The position numbers were made by a program, and so were the translations under genes. This document shows, piece by piece, positions 38,012 through 48,187 of a stretch of DNA of 64,000 bases (positions are counted from its first letter, which is position 1; each line of letters begins with the position of its first letter). The notes below the pieces were generated by a model that did not search any database, was not told the origin of the DNA, and saw nothing but the letters and a program-made list of their open reading frames with translations. The stretch comes from Paraglaciecola psychrophila 170 (GTDB lineage Bacteria; Pseudomonadota; Gammaproteobacteria; Enterobacterales; Alteromonadaceae), in NCBI RefSeq assembly GCF_000347635.1, contig NC_020514.1, forward strand, positions 4,898,001 to 4,962,000, read 5' to 3'.

Positions 38012-38054
38012 TTGAAAAATTGCGGTCTATTAAGCGAGACCAAACAATTTCGAA
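38012..38054 (+). repeat. Extended imperfect hairpin in the rpoH leader
   Basis: The core GGTCT...AGACC (8-nt loop) is flanked by imperfectly paired TTGAAAAATTG and CAATTTCGAA. It ends about 80 nt before the rpoH start. It could take part in heat control of the mRNA, but in E. coli the thermosensor involves the start region itself, so this is speculative. Confidence 0.35.
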
Positions 38055-38132
38055 AATAATGGAATCAATTTAGGTCGCAGAGCAGTTTTTATTTTGCTAG
38101 AATCGCGAACCAAAGTGGAATACGAGGTAACT

Positions 38133-38987
38133 ATGAGTACAGATTTACGCGCACTGACATTGACCGTACCGCAAACCGGTAGTATCGAAACTTATGTTCA
38201 AGCTGTGAGCAGCATTAATATGCTCAGCGCTGAAGACGAGCGTGGGTTAGCTGAACGTTTACAACAAGACGATGATTTACAAGCTGCCAGAAAGCTTATT
38301 ATGTCTCACTTGAGATTTGTTGTGCACATCGCAAAATCGTATTCTGGTTATGGTTTGCCGCAAGCGGATTTAATCCAAGAAGGTAATATTGGTTTGATGA
38401 AAGCAGTTAAACGCTTCGATCCAACGGTTGGTGTTCGCCTAGTTTCTTTTGCTGTGCATTGGATAAAAGCCGAAATACATGAATTTGTACTAAAGAACTG
38501 GCGGATCGTTAAAGTCGCTACCACCAAAGCTCAGCGTAAGTTGTTTTTTAATCTGCGTAAGAACAAAAAACGTCTTGGTTGGTTTACGCATGCAGAAGTA
38601 CAAAATGTGGCAGAAACTTTAGGTGTTAGCACCAAAGAAGTATTGCAGATGGAAGCTCGTATGAGCAGTCATGACCAGGCATTCGATTTATCTGCTGATG
38701 ACGATGAAAGTAGTAGTTTTGCACCGGTGCAATTCTTGGAAGATAAAACCACAGATGTAGAGTCTGATGTTATTAATGCTGACTGGGATTCAAATGCTTC
38801 GGGTAGATTGTATGCGGCGTTAAAAACACTTGACGACCGTAGCCAGCATATTATCCAAACTCGCTGGTTGTCAGATGACAAAACGACATTACAAGACTTA
38901 GCTGATAAATACCAAGTGTCTGCGGAGCGTGTTCGTCAAATTGAAAAAAACGCGATGAAAAAGCTACAGACTTCGATGGTAGCCTAA
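38133..38987 (+). CDS. rpoH: RNA polymerase heat-shock sigma factor (sigma-32)
   Basis: From the ATG at 38133, preceded by GAGGTAACT, the protein is 284 residues, the same as E. coli RpoH. Upstream in-frame codons from 38094 lack a ribosome-binding site and family similarity. Region 2 has [19 protein letters not shown] and [16 protein letters not shown]. The RpoH box is recognisable as [19 protein letters not shown], the segment used in RNA polymerase binding and regulated proteolysis. Region 4 has [20 protein letters not shown]. It directs transcription of chaperone and protease genes. It stands alone here, without the ftsYEX genes that precede it in E. coli. Confidence 0.96.
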   Translation: MSTDLRALTLTVPQTGSIETYVQAVSSINMLSAEDERGLAERLQQDDDLQAARKLIMSHLRFVVHIAKSYSGYGLPQADLIQEGNIGLMKAVKRFDPTVGVRLVSFAVHWIKAEIHEFVLKNWRIVKVATTKAQRKLFFNLRKNKKRLGWFTHAEVQNVAETLGVSTKEVLQMEARMSSHDQAFDLSADDDESSSFAPVQFLEDKTTDVESDVINADWDSNASGRLYAALKTLDDRSQHIIQTRWLSDDKTTLQDLADKYQVSAERVRQIEKNAMKKLQTSMVA

Positions 38988-39013
38988 TCACATTTTGCTA
39001 AATTCATAACGAC

Positions 39014-39043
39014 AATAAAAGCGCGAATATCGCGCTTTTTTAT
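39014..39043. terminator. Bidirectional terminator after rpoH
   Basis: AAAAGCGCG and CGCGCTTTT pair around AATAT and are followed by more Ts. It lies between convergent rpoH and the yiiD-like gene, so it can serve both strands. Confidence 0.88.
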
Positions 39044-39057
39044 TGTCTACAAGAAAA

Positions 39058-39969
39058 TTAAGTTCCAGTTTCTTTAGTGGGCAACACCCAAAATACACCA
39101 GAGAATTCAGCTACAGCATTATCACTGTCCATGATAGAGACATTGAGTTTAATCTGGCATTTTTTATTTTTAGCCAGAGATTCAAACTTACCATTCAGTG
39201 ACTCAATATTGCATAACGCTCTAGGCTGCATAGTAATAGGTTTATGATAATTAATATTACCGTCACCTAACACAATATCCCCGACTAGCCCTTTTTCTTT
39301 AAGCTGTAAAAATATCATGCCCCACCCCGTCAATGTCGCCAGAGAAAAAATACTGCCGGCAAACATTGTGCCATGTAGATTAATGTTTTTATTCAAAGAT
39401 GCCCGTGTCTCGAGAGTACGTCCGCTATATTGATGTATTTTGATCCCCATTTGTTCACTAATAGGGATGGTTTCATGCCAGGTACGTTGTAATAATTCAC
39501 ACCATTTTGGATGCAATAGAAAACTACTTGGATCGAATATTTTTTTTACCATCTGCTGACGTTGCTGCTCTCCTAGCTCTTTAATTGATCCCTTTTGTGC
39601 CTTAAACCCCAAGCTGGTAAACAAAGCAATCGAAGCCTGAGTGCTGTTAGTCACGATCCGCTCCGCACCTTCAGCTCTGGCTACCGCCTCTAAAGAAGCC
39701 ACTAACATTTTTGCTAATCCTTTTCCTTGGTAATCTTTTTCAACAGCAACATGGCGCACTTGGGCTTCTTCTCCCGAATTCATATGTACTCGGCCAACGG
39801 CAATCACATCCCCGTCGGGATTACGGATCATTCGATGTTGACTAACTTGTTCATATTCATCCTTTTCAGAGCCTTCAGGATACTTCCATGGCTCTCTTAG
39901 CATTTTCCAACGAAATGCAAAATATTCAGTAAAATCTTGTTCACTCGATGGCGTATCAATTTTATACAT
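39058..39969 (-). CDS. YiiD-like GNAT/thioesterase-fold fusion protein
   Basis: This 303-residue protein has an N-terminal GNAT domain (about 1-145) with VRHVAVEKDYQGKGLAKMLVASLE, the acetyl-CoA loop. A C-terminal hotdog thioesterase-like domain (about 155-300) has NLHGTMFAGSIFSLATLTGWGM. This is the layout of E. coli YiiD (also called FabY/MadA), which feeds fatty-acid initiation by acting on malonyl-ACP. The location next to dtd matches the E. coli order dtd-yiiD. It lies 90 bp after dtd on the same strand. Activity is inferred from family. Confidence 0.85.
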   Translation of the reverse strand: MYKIDTPSSEQDFTEYFAFRWKMLREPWKYPEGSEKDEYEQVSQHRMIRNPDGDVIAVGRVHMNSGEEAQVRHVAVEKDYQGKGLAKMLVASLEAVARAEGAERIVTNSTQASIALFTSLGFKAQKGSIKELGEQQRQQMVKKIFDPSSFLLHPKWCELLQRTWHETIPISEQMGIKIHQYSGRTLETRASLNKNINLHGTMFAGSIFSLATLTGWGMIFLQLKEKGLVGDIVLGDGNINYHKPITMQPRALCNIESLNGKFESLAKNKKCQIKLNVSIMDSDNAVAEFSGVFWVLPTKETGT

Positions 39970-40059
39970 CTAATCAAGGCTCCCATGTATTTAGTTGGCT
40001 GAAGACGCTTACCCCAACATTAGCCAGCTATTAGAAACTATAAAACGAGTAGCAGCAAA

Positions 40060-40497
40060 TTATACTTGTAGTTGAAAAGTGACTGGACCGTCATTCAGCA
40101 ATGAAACCTGCATATCTGCTCCAAACACCCCAGTTTGACAAGGTATCCCGTTAGTCTGACAACATTCGGTAAAGTATTGGTATAAGGCTTCGCCTAACTC
40201 TGCAGGCGCAGCACTGGAAAAACTAGGTCGATTACCACTTTGTGTATCCGCGACCAAAGTAAACTGAGAAACAATGAGCAATTCCCCTTCCACTTGCTTC
40301 ACATTGAGATTCATCTTTCCCCGTTGATCCGAAAAAATGCGGTAGTTCATGACTTTCTGACTCAGCTTTCGTGCCTTGATTTCATCATCGTTTTTTTCTA
40401 CGCCCAATAACACTAATATCCCTTGACCAATTTCACCTACGGTATGCCCAGCCACTTGTACTCTAGCCTGCTTAACTCTTTGGATAAGCGCAATCAT
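40060..40497 (-). CDS. dtd: D-aminoacyl-tRNA deacylase
   Basis: This 145-residue protein is the same length as E. coli Dtd and has the two active-site signatures, VSQFTLVAD and NDGPVTFQL. It removes D-amino acids (and Gly) mischarged on tRNA, a proofreading step in the cytoplasm. Its ATG overlaps the stop of the broken pip gene upstream as ATGA, so it may have depended on translational coupling with that gene. Confidence 0.96.
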   Translation of the reverse strand: MIALIQRVKQARVQVAGHTVGEIGQGILVLLGVEKNDDEIKARKLSQKVMNYRIFSDQRGKMNLNVKQVEGELLIVSQFTLVADTQSGNRPSFSSAAPAELGEALYQYFTECCQTNGIPCQTGVFGADMQVSLLNDGPVTFQLQV

Positions 40498-41462
40498 TGC
40501 TGCTCTAGCCAGAAGGCAGACATAGATTTACTGGCCGCACATAAGGCTTGAGTGATCAGTTTCTCACTCGCACTATGCCCTGATTCAGGTATGATATTTA
40601 GTTGACTATTTTGCCAGCGTTGGCTTAATGAATAAGCAGCTTCAATTTTGCATACGCAGTCATAACGTCCATGAATAATAGTCACTGGCAGATGTTGTAT
40701 TTTGTCTACGTTCTGCAAAATATAATCTTCTGAAATAAAACATTGATGTTTTATGTAATGGCATTCCAACAGAGCCAAACTAATAGCGCGATGCAAATCT
40801 GAAACCAACTGCACCTCATCGAACTGGCAATGTAAACGGCTTATTCGCGCTTCCCACAGACACCATGCCTTGATAGCCGCCATTTTCTGAACTTCATTAT
40901 TACTATTGAATATTTGGTAGTAGGCATCGACGATAGAGACATTGCTAGGCCTTCTTTTTATTGGCGCTAAAAAGTCTTGGTGATATTCTGGAAAAAGCTG
41001 TGCAGCGCCACCTGATGCCTCTAGATACCAAGTATAATCTTGCTCTCTTGCTAGAAAAATTCCCCGTAAAATAAGCCCTATAGCACTTTCAGGTTGCCTA
41101 ATCGCCACTAATAAAGCCAAAGTCGAGCCCCAAGAACCACCAAATAAACCCATTTTTTAATTTTAAGATGTTGCTGAATAATAAGTACATCGTCGACCAG
41201 AGCATGGCTATCATTATGTTCAAGTCTACCAAAAGGCATTGATTTTTCCACACCCTCTTTGGTCATAACCAATTATCCAATATTTATCAGGATCAAAAAA
41301 TCGGCGGTAATCTTTGCCTATTCCAGCACCTGGACCTCCATGTAAATAAAGCACTGGGATGCCTCTAGGGTTTCCAGTTTGTTCCAGATATAATGAATTT
41401 CCATTCGATACGGTTAACATCTCAGATGTGAAGGCGTGAATTTCGGGGAACAGATGAGTCAT
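40494..41462 (-). pseudogene. pip: Proline iminopeptidase, two frameshifts
   Basis: The pieces add up to a normal S33 iminopeptidase of about 320 residues. The first frame has LYLHGGPGAGIGKDYRRFFDP and GYDQRGCG. It breaks in an A5 run near 41248, where A4 would give GKSMPFGRLEHNDSHALVDDV. A second break near 41155, where TGGGTTTATTT seems to lack one T, restores the frame at LFGGSWGSTLALL with the catalytic Ser. The catalytic Asp/His region (HGRYDCVCK, SGHSASE) follows. It would release N-terminal proline from peptides. Both lesions are in short runs. Confidence 0.85.
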
Positions 41463-41557
41463 ACGAATTTACATATCCCAATTGTTTATTATTCAGTAAT
41501 GCTTTAATTTACTACTTAAGCAGATTAAACGTTACTTTATTTTTACGGAGACAAAAT

Positions 41558-41785
41558 ATGTCAGGACAAGGTTCAGGTGGCAATGTATTAGCCGCAATAT
41601 GTAGTTTTTTTATTCCAGGATTGGGTCAATTAGTACAAGGTAGAATTTTAGCAGCCACTATATTTTTTGTACTAGTCAGTGTAAATTATTCATTAGCCGC
41701 TACTGGAATTTTATTTTTTATGGCCATTTTTGGCTTTATTTTCCATCTATGGGCCATCATTGATGCCGCCCGTTATAAATGTTGA
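41558..41785 (+). CDS. Small two-helix membrane protein
   Basis: This 75-residue protein has two hydrophobic segments (about 10-30 and 34-68) with SFFIPGLGQLVQGR between the Gly-rich N-terminus and helix 2, a pattern seen in TM2-like small proteins. GGAG lies 8 nt before the ATG. It overlaps or abuts the DUF2959 gene, indicating an operon. The function is unknown. Confidence 0.75.
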   Translation: MSGQGSGGNVLAAICSFFIPGLGQLVQGRILAATIFFVLVSVNYSLAATGILFFMAIFGFIFHLWAIIDAARYKC

Positions 41786-41787
41786 TT

Positions 41788-42426
41788 ATGAAAAAGCTGA
41801 TATTCGTATCATTGATCATTTTCTTAGCTGGATGCCAAAGTGCCTATTATGCTGCTTGGGAAAAGGTGGGTGTTGAAAAACGCGATATCTTAGTCGATAG
41901 AGTAGAAGATGCAAAAGAATCGCAAGAAGATGCCCAAAAACAATTTAGCTCGGCGTTGGATGAGTTTAGCCAGATAGTTAGTTATAACGGCGGCGAACTG
42001 CAAGATGTTTATAACCAACTCAAAAATCAGTTTGAAGCCAGTGAACAATCTGCGGCTTCGGTAACAAGCAGAATTGATAAGGTAGAAAGTGTTGCTGAGG
42101 CACTGTTTGATGAATGGGAAGAAGAGCTAGAAAAATATACCAACAACAATCTCAAACGCGAAAGTCAAAATAGACTAAGAGATACACAGCGCCGTTACAA
42201 GTCGTTGGTTAGCTCAATGAAAAAAGCTGAAAGCAAAATGGAACCAGTACTATCTGCGTTGCGAGACAACGTGTTGTATTTGAAACATAACCTTAACGCC
42301 AGTGCGATAGGTGCTTTACAAGGCGAGTTCAATGGAATTAAGAAAGAAATCAACCAGCTCGTCTTAGAGATGAATAAAGCTATTTCCGAATCAAATAGCT
42401 TTATCTCAAGTATGAAAAGTAAATAG
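41788..42426 (+). CDS. DUF2959-family lipoprotein
   Basis: From the ATG at 41788 (an in-frame ATG at 41779 lies inside the previous gene) the protein is 212 residues. A lipoprotein signal (MKKLIFVSLIIFLAGC) precedes a long alpha-helical, charged, coiled-coil-like body (about 35-210) rich in Glu, Lys and Gln. YYAAWEKVGVEKRDILVDRV is the conserved family start. The function is unknown. The start falls 2 bp after the small membrane protein stop, so the two are co-translated. Confidence 0.82.
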   Translation: MKKLIFVSLIIFLAGCQSAYYAAWEKVGVEKRDILVDRVEDAKESQEDAQKQFSSALDEFSQIVSYNGGELQDVYNQLKNQFEASEQSAASVTSRIDKVESVAEALFDEWEEELEKYTNNNLKRESQNRLRDTQRRYKSLVSSMKKAESKMEPVLSALRDNVLYLKHNLNASAIGALQGEFNGIKKEINQLVLEMNKAISESNSFISSMKSK

Positions 42427-42443
42427 AATGAATCAAAGTAAAT

Positions 42444-43352
42444 TTATGATGGCGAGCTTAGCTCGTCATCATCATCTGCCTCGTCAGTAAACGTATCTTC
42501 TGATTGCTCATTTAGAAACACTTCCAACACATGAGTTATCTCAGCCCCCACTAACACTACAATCCACGATAAATACACCCAAACAAATAGAATGGGTATT
42601 ACCGCCAATGCACCATAAATCAATTGATATGATGGAAAACTCGTCACATACATCGCAAATAGCTTTTTGCTTGCTTCAAATAAAATAGCACCCACCATTG
42701 CACCACAAACAGCATGTTTAGGGGATATTTTTTTATTTGGCACCAACATGTAGACGATAAAAAAGGCGAAAACTGATGTCACAAAAGGTAACGTTTTGAG
42801 TAATACCGTTGTCAGACCAGGGGTGTACTCCTCAGCATAGTTTGCCAGCCCAATCAGGTAAGAGCTCATAATGACACTCGAGCCCATTAAAAGCGGTCCA
42901 AGCGTCAAAACCATCCAGTAAATTGCAAAGGTGAAAATCAGCGGCCGTTCACTTTTTGACTGCCATATCGTATTCAACGTTTTATCAATATTGGATATCA
43001 ACATCAAGGCCACAAACATCAATGACAAGATACCAATGGCGCCCATTTCTGATGCGTTACCCACAAACTCAGCCATATAATTTTGCACTTGGTCGCCAGC
43101 AGTTGGTACAAAACTATCAAAAATTAACGTCTCTAAATCTTCTTTTGCCTCTGAAAAGGCCGGAAAAGCCGATAGCATCGTAAAAAACACCATTATAAAT
43201 GGCACAAGCGACAACAGTGACACATAGGCCAAATGCCCAGCAGACACTGTTATTTTGTCTCGCTTACAATGTGCAGCAAATAACAAAAAAAAATCTCTTG
43301 TTGTTATCACGCTTTGTTGAAAGTTAGGAATGTGAATCGACTTAAACAACAT
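42444..43352 (-). CDS. YihY/BrkB-family inner-membrane protein
   Basis: This 302-residue protein has six hydrophobic helices and the family motifs GHLAYVSLLSLVPF near residue 40 and LIYGALAVIPILFVWVYLSW near residue 245, ending in an acidic tail. The family was once called RNase BN, but that activity belongs to another protein; the role is unknown and a transporter-like function is likely. In E. coli yihY lies beside dtd. Here the pair is interrupted by pip and the DUF2959 operon. Confidence 0.9.
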   Translation of the reverse strand: MLFKSIHIPNFQQSVITTRDFFLLFAAHCKRDKITVSAGHLAYVSLLSLVPFIMVFFTMLSAFPAFSEAKEDLETLIFDSFVPTAGDQVQNYMAEFVGNASEMGAIGILSLMFVALMLISNIDKTLNTIWQSKSERPLIFTFAIYWMVLTLGPLLMGSSVIMSSYLIGLANYAEEYTPGLTTVLLKTLPFVTSVFAFFIVYMLVPNKKISPKHAVCGAMVGAILFEASKKLFAMYVTSFPSYQLIYGALAVIPILFVWVYLSWIVVLVGAEITHVLEVFLNEQSEDTFTDEADDDDELSSPS

Positions 43353-43384
43353 TGTGGTAAAACAACCTCTGTAAACTAATAATG

Positions 43385-44304
<920 letters not shown>

Positions 44305-44324
44305 AAAATAAACTTTGAACGTAA

Positions 44325-44348
44325 AGCCGTCAAGATGTTTAGCAGTCT
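44325..44348. promoter_or_regulatory. MetJ operator, array 2
   Basis: Three tandem 8-bp boxes, AGCCGTCA, AGATGTTT and AGCAGTCT, each match the consensus AGACGTCT at about 6 of 8 positions. Tandem imperfect boxes are the usual MetJ target. The array is 65 bp before metJ, so the repressor probably controls itself and metF. Confidence 0.75.
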
Positions 44349-44412
44349 ATCATTGACCTTTTGCCCGTATTGTTTAGAATTTCAATGCATAAGAAAGACA
44401 AAAGATTGAAAA

Positions 44413-44745
44413 ATGGCAAATTTAACAAAATGGAACGGTGAATATATTCATCCTTACGCAGAACATGGTAAAAAAAGTGAGATGGTGAAAAAGGTCACAG
44501 TATCGATACCACTCAAAGTATTAAAAGTACTCACCGACGAGCGTACTCGTCGTCAGGTGAATAATTTACGGCATGCAACTAATTCTGAATTATTATGTGA
44601 AGCATTTTTACATGCTTTTACAGGTCAACCCTTGCCAGATGATGAAGATTTAGGGAAAGACAACACCCAGCTTATCCCCAAAGAAGTCAGAAAACTGATG
44701 ATGGAGATGAACTTATCAAAAGAAAAAGATGAAGATGAAGACTGA
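44413..44745 (+). CDS. metJ: Methionine repressor
   Basis: This 110-residue ribbon-helix-helix protein (E. coli 105) has [20 protein letters not shown], the DNA-binding strand and helix. It continues [24 protein letters not shown] and QPLPDDEDL. It binds met boxes with S-adenosylmethionine as co-repressor. The C-terminus has an extra acidic/Lys stretch ([11 protein letters not shown]). Divergent placement to metF with met boxes between them supports the call. Confidence 0.97.
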   Translation: MANLTKWNGEYIHPYAEHGKKSEMVKKVTVSIPLKVLKVLTDERTRRQVNNLRHATNSELLCEAFLHAFTGQPLPDDEDLGKDNTQLIPKEVRKLMMEMNLSKEKDEDED

Positions 44746-44814
44746 ATATTAAAAAGTAGACTCTAAAACAGCAAATTTCATTCACAAACTGAGATTTACG
44801 ACTCTACCTCTATC

Positions 44815-45495
44815 TTAAACATAATCATATTTCCCTCCTTTTTCTAAGGCCGCTTGATAAGCAGGTCTTCCATGGAATTTATTAACGAACTTATTAATAT
44901 TTGGGAAGGTTTTAGTATTGCCTCGTGCCACTGCAGCCTCAAGTGGAAAACTCATTTGTATATCTGCACCTGATAGTTCTGCACCTGCAAACCAAGCGTT
45001 ATGCTCTAAGTGACTTTCAATGAAATCCATGTTTTTGGCAATAATCGGTCCGTAATAGGCTGCCATTAATTTATCCACAATCTTATTGGCAATTATTTTA
45101 ACAAAGAATGGTTTGGCATTTGTTCTGACTCGATCCAGCACTAGCTTAGCTACTAAAGGCGGCATTAGCGTGCCTTCAGCAAAATGCAGCCAGTATGTAT
45201 ATTGCCTATGTACCTCAGTACCTCGTTGCGGATCAGTTAACTGCCCTGCAACTCCCTTTTTATAATAAGTCCCGATTAAATATTCAATTATGGCACCTGA
45301 TTCAGCCACCGTGATATCACCATCGGTAATTATCGGGGATTTACCTAGAGGGTGGATTAATGTCAGGGTATTAGGTGCTAGATTGGTTTCACTGTCTCTA
45401 TGATAAAGCTTTACATCATATTCTAGTTCAAGTTCTTCTAGCAGCCACAATATACGTTGCGAACGGGAGTTGTTTAAATGGTGGAGTACAATCAT
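44815..45495 (-). CDS. Glutathione S-transferase family protein
   Basis: This 226-residue protein has an N-terminal thioredoxin-like domain (about 1-80) with NSRSQRILWLLEEL, HPLGKSPII and ESGAIIEYL (glutathione-binding Glu-Ser). A helical C-terminal domain (about 90-215) has AGAELSGADIQMSF. It would conjugate or isomerise with glutathione in the cytoplasm; the substrate is unknown. It stands alone on the minus strand. Confidence 0.9.
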   Translation of the reverse strand: MIVLHHLNNSRSQRILWLLEELELEYDVKLYHRDSETNLAPNTLTLIHPLGKSPIITDGDITVAESGAIIEYLIGTYYKKGVAGQLTDPQRGTEVHRQYTYWLHFAEGTLMPPLVAKLVLDRVRTNAKPFFVKIIANKIVDKLMAAYYGPIIAKNMDFIESHLEHNAWFAGAELSGADIQMSFPLEAAVARGNTKTFPNINKFVNKFHGRPAYQAALEKGGKYDYV

Positions 45496-45604
45496 CGAGC
45501 CTTCCTTAATAACAAATCATGCACTTGTATACGCCTATACATTGTCTAAGACCACTTTAATAGAAAAATTTGCATATATGTGTAAAATTTATTAATACTC
45601 TTTT

Positions 45605-46186
45605 CTAGAGTCTCAAACCTACCCGAACACCTGCATCTATCACTTGCTGTTTTATCCATTGCCACAATTGCGGGTTAGCCTTTTCGATAGAGGCATTTTT
45701 AAGTAATATTTGGCTGACAGAAACATTGTGGTCAATCCAGCTTTGGCAGCCGTTATGTAAGTTTTGTATCACAGGCATTAATCTATCAATAGCCTTGGAG
45801 AATTGAGCTTCTGGGGTTTGAGCTTGTTCAAATTCGATCCACAGTTTGAGAAAAGATGTTGCTTGTTCTGTGGGCAAAATAGCAAAAATTCTTTGCGCCG
45901 ATACCAATTCATTTTCATAGTCATCGTGATTAGCATCGTAAGCGAATTTATCACCCGTATCGATTTCAACGATGTCATGCAACAACAACATAGTCACCAC
46001 TGTGAGTGGGTCTGGATTTTGAGCTGCATAAGGTAAAAGAGTTAAAGCTAGTAAAGCAATTTGCCAGCTATGTTCAGCGCTATTTTCATAACGTGTGAAG
46101 CCAACGGGCTTAATTTTACGCTCAACATTTTTTAATTTTTCTATTTCAACTATAAACTGGGTAATAGCTTGAAAATTTTCAGTCAT
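45605..46186 (-). CDS. HD-domain phosphohydrolase (YfbR/HDDC2-like)
   Basis: This 193-residue protein has the metal-binding set NSAEHSWQIALLAL (first His), LLLHDIVEIDTGD (HD) and a later KAIDRLMPV with the final Asp. The order and length match the YfbR/HDDC2 branch, which includes 5'-deoxynucleotidases that dephosphorylate deoxynucleoside monophosphates. The exact substrate is not certain. It is not linked to the udk region, although the likely activity is related. Confidence 0.85.
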   Translation of the reverse strand: MTENFQAITQFIVEIEKLKNVERKIKPVGFTRYENSAEHSWQIALLALTLLPYAAQNPDPLTVVTMLLLHDIVEIDTGDKFAYDANHDDYENELVSAQRIFAILPTEQATSFLKLWIEFEQAQTPEAQFSKAIDRLMPVIQNLHNGCQSWIDHNVSVSQILLKNASIEKANPQLWQWIKQQVIDAGVRVGLRL

Positions 46187-46246
46187 TTATTACTCGCTAA
46201 GCTAAGGGCGGTGATCATATTTTGGTGTATTGTGACTACACTTCGT

Positions 46247-46573
46247 TTATTTGCCTGCTGGATCTAAACTCGCATAATATGCAGATAGATTAGCAATATC
46301 GGTATCACTTAAGCCGGCAGCCATAGGCGACATCACCATGTTTTTGCGGTCTCCATCACGAAAAGCTTTAATTTGTAAAACCAGATACTGCTCTTTTTGC
46401 CCAGCTAAGTTAGGATACATAGGGATCATAGAAATGCCTTTGTTGCCATGACACGCAGCACAAGTCGCAGATTTAGATTTACCTGCTGCAACATCTGCTG
46501 CAAACACAGGTTGTGAAAGTAGCCCACCAGCAGCGAAAAGTATTATTAATATATTATTCCGAATTTTTTTCAT
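46247..46573 (-). CDS. Periplasmic cytochrome c (class I, c553-like)
   Basis: This 108-residue protein has a signal peptide ([18 protein letters not shown]) and one CAACH haem site at about residue 38, with [20 protein letters not shown] supplying the distal Met. It is the size of a small electron-carrier cytochrome c. It would move electrons in the periplasm between respiratory complexes. Confidence 0.92.
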   Translation of the reverse strand: MKKIRNNILIILFAAGGLLSQPVFAADVAAGKSKSATCAACHGNKGISMIPMYPNLAGQKEQYLVLQIKAFRDGDRKNMVMSPMAAGLSDTDIANLSAYYASLDPAGK

Positions 46574-46627
46574 GTTTGAACCTTAGCGTTATACCCAAAT
46601 GCATGAGTGGTAAATTAGTGTTATCAA

Positions 46628-48089
46628 ATGAGCGTACATATGAAGTTAGACTTCTCTTATGCTGAAGAACTTACTGCACTGGGTAGTGAAGTCAAGCCAA
46701 TTAAGTTGATAAATTCACGCTTAGCCGTTTTTAATCATAGTCTTGCGACAGAATTAAACCTCCCGAGTGAATGGCAACACGAGAATCATTTATTCAAAGC
46801 TTTATTCATTGAAAACGGCACATTAAATCGCAATTCTATGGCACAAAAATATGGCGGACATCAATTTGGACACTGGAACCCAGAACTAAGCGATGGACGT
46901 GGACTCTTATTGGCAGAAACCATAGATGACCAAAACAACGATGGGATTTACATCTCAAAGGAGCAGGACCCACTCCCTATTCAAGATTTGCTGACGGGCG
47001 AGCGGTATTACGTTCGACGATAAGGGAATACTTAGCCAGTGAAGCATTACATTATTTGGGCATTCCTACTTCACGGGCATTATGCTTAATTGTCAGTGAT
47101 GAACCTGTATATCGTGAAAAACAAGAGCATGCTGCCAAGATGATCCGTGCCTGCCAGAGTCACCTGCGTTTTGGACACTTCGAGTACTTTTATCACAGTA
47201 AACAACCTAAAAAACTACAAAGCTTATTTGATTATTGTTTTAAATATCACTTAACCGAGTGTGCCCAAGCAGAATCCCCCTATTTAGCCATGCTTCAAAA
47301 AATTGTGCATGACACAGCCCTGTTAATTGCAAAATGGCAAGCTTTTGGCTTTAATCATGGTGTAATGAATACCGATAATATGTCTATTCATGGCATTACT
47401 TTCGATTATGGCCCCTATGCATTTCTAGATAATTTCGAGCCTGGTTTTAACTGTAATCACTCCGATCCTCAAGGCCGGCATTCCTTCGATAGCCAACCGG
47501 GAATAGGGCAGTGGAACTTAAATGCATTAGCACAGACATTCACTCCACATCTAGAAATAGAACAAATAAATCAAGCCCTTAGAAATTATAAGCCAACATT
47601 GCTAAAAGAGTATTCAACACTAATGCATAATAAACTAGGTCTTTTGCCTGGGGCATTATACGGCGATGCTAACTCACATATCATCAACACTTGGTTAGAT
47701 ATTTTGGCGGTAGAAAAAAAGGACTACTCTGAAACGTTTAGGCAGCTGTGTGAGTTTGATACCCTCGGGGACAATCAAAATTTGCGTAATCAATTTATTA
47801 ATCGTGAAAGATTTGATGAGTGGGCTAAACATTATATTTTAGCCTTAACGGAGCAAGGTATGAACCCAACACAAAAACAATCGCAAATGCGCCAACACAA
47901 CCCACATATTGTGCTGCGTAATTATTTGGCTCAGGAAGTGATTGACCGGGCAGAAAAAGTGATTTTAAGATGTTTCACCAGTTTATTGGGACGCTGAAAA
48001 AACCATACGAAAATATTCAGAAGTACCAAAAGTTTTCTGTCCCCTCACCCCGTTCGGGGAAAAATTTAGAAATATCTTATAGTAATTAG
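46628..48089 (+). pseudogene. selO: SelO/YdiU AMPylase, two frameshifts
   Basis: The pieces together give about 485 residues, the usual SelO length. The first frame has NSMAQKYGGHQFGHW and LSDGRGLLLAE. It breaks near 46953, where one base is missing, and the next frame continues HLKGAGPTPYSRFADGRAVLRST. It goes on through GVMNTDNMSIHGITFDYGPYAF (the pseudokinase active site) to NPHIVLRNYLAQEVIDRAEK. A second break near 47959 (GAAAAAGTGA lacks one G) moves to a frame reading GDFKMFHQFIGTLKKPYEN. That frame ends at the TAG at 48087. SelO transfers AMP to Ser/Thr/Tyr of target proteins in redox control. Confidence 0.88.
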
Positions 48090-48187
48090 ACATATTATCT
48101 TTGTATTAGCTAAGATTTTTTTAAAAGTAGTGGTATTAATATTCAATATACGCCAACGTATATGATGCTCATATCTTCAGGACAGCC

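Larger units (their letters stand above)
37818..38132. other. Upstream region of rpoH
   Basis: These 315 bp hold no gene. Two inverted repeats are listed separately (37905-37958 and 38012-38054). The second lies in the likely rpoH leader. The region must contain rpoH promoters, which I cannot place exactly. Confidence 0.6.
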
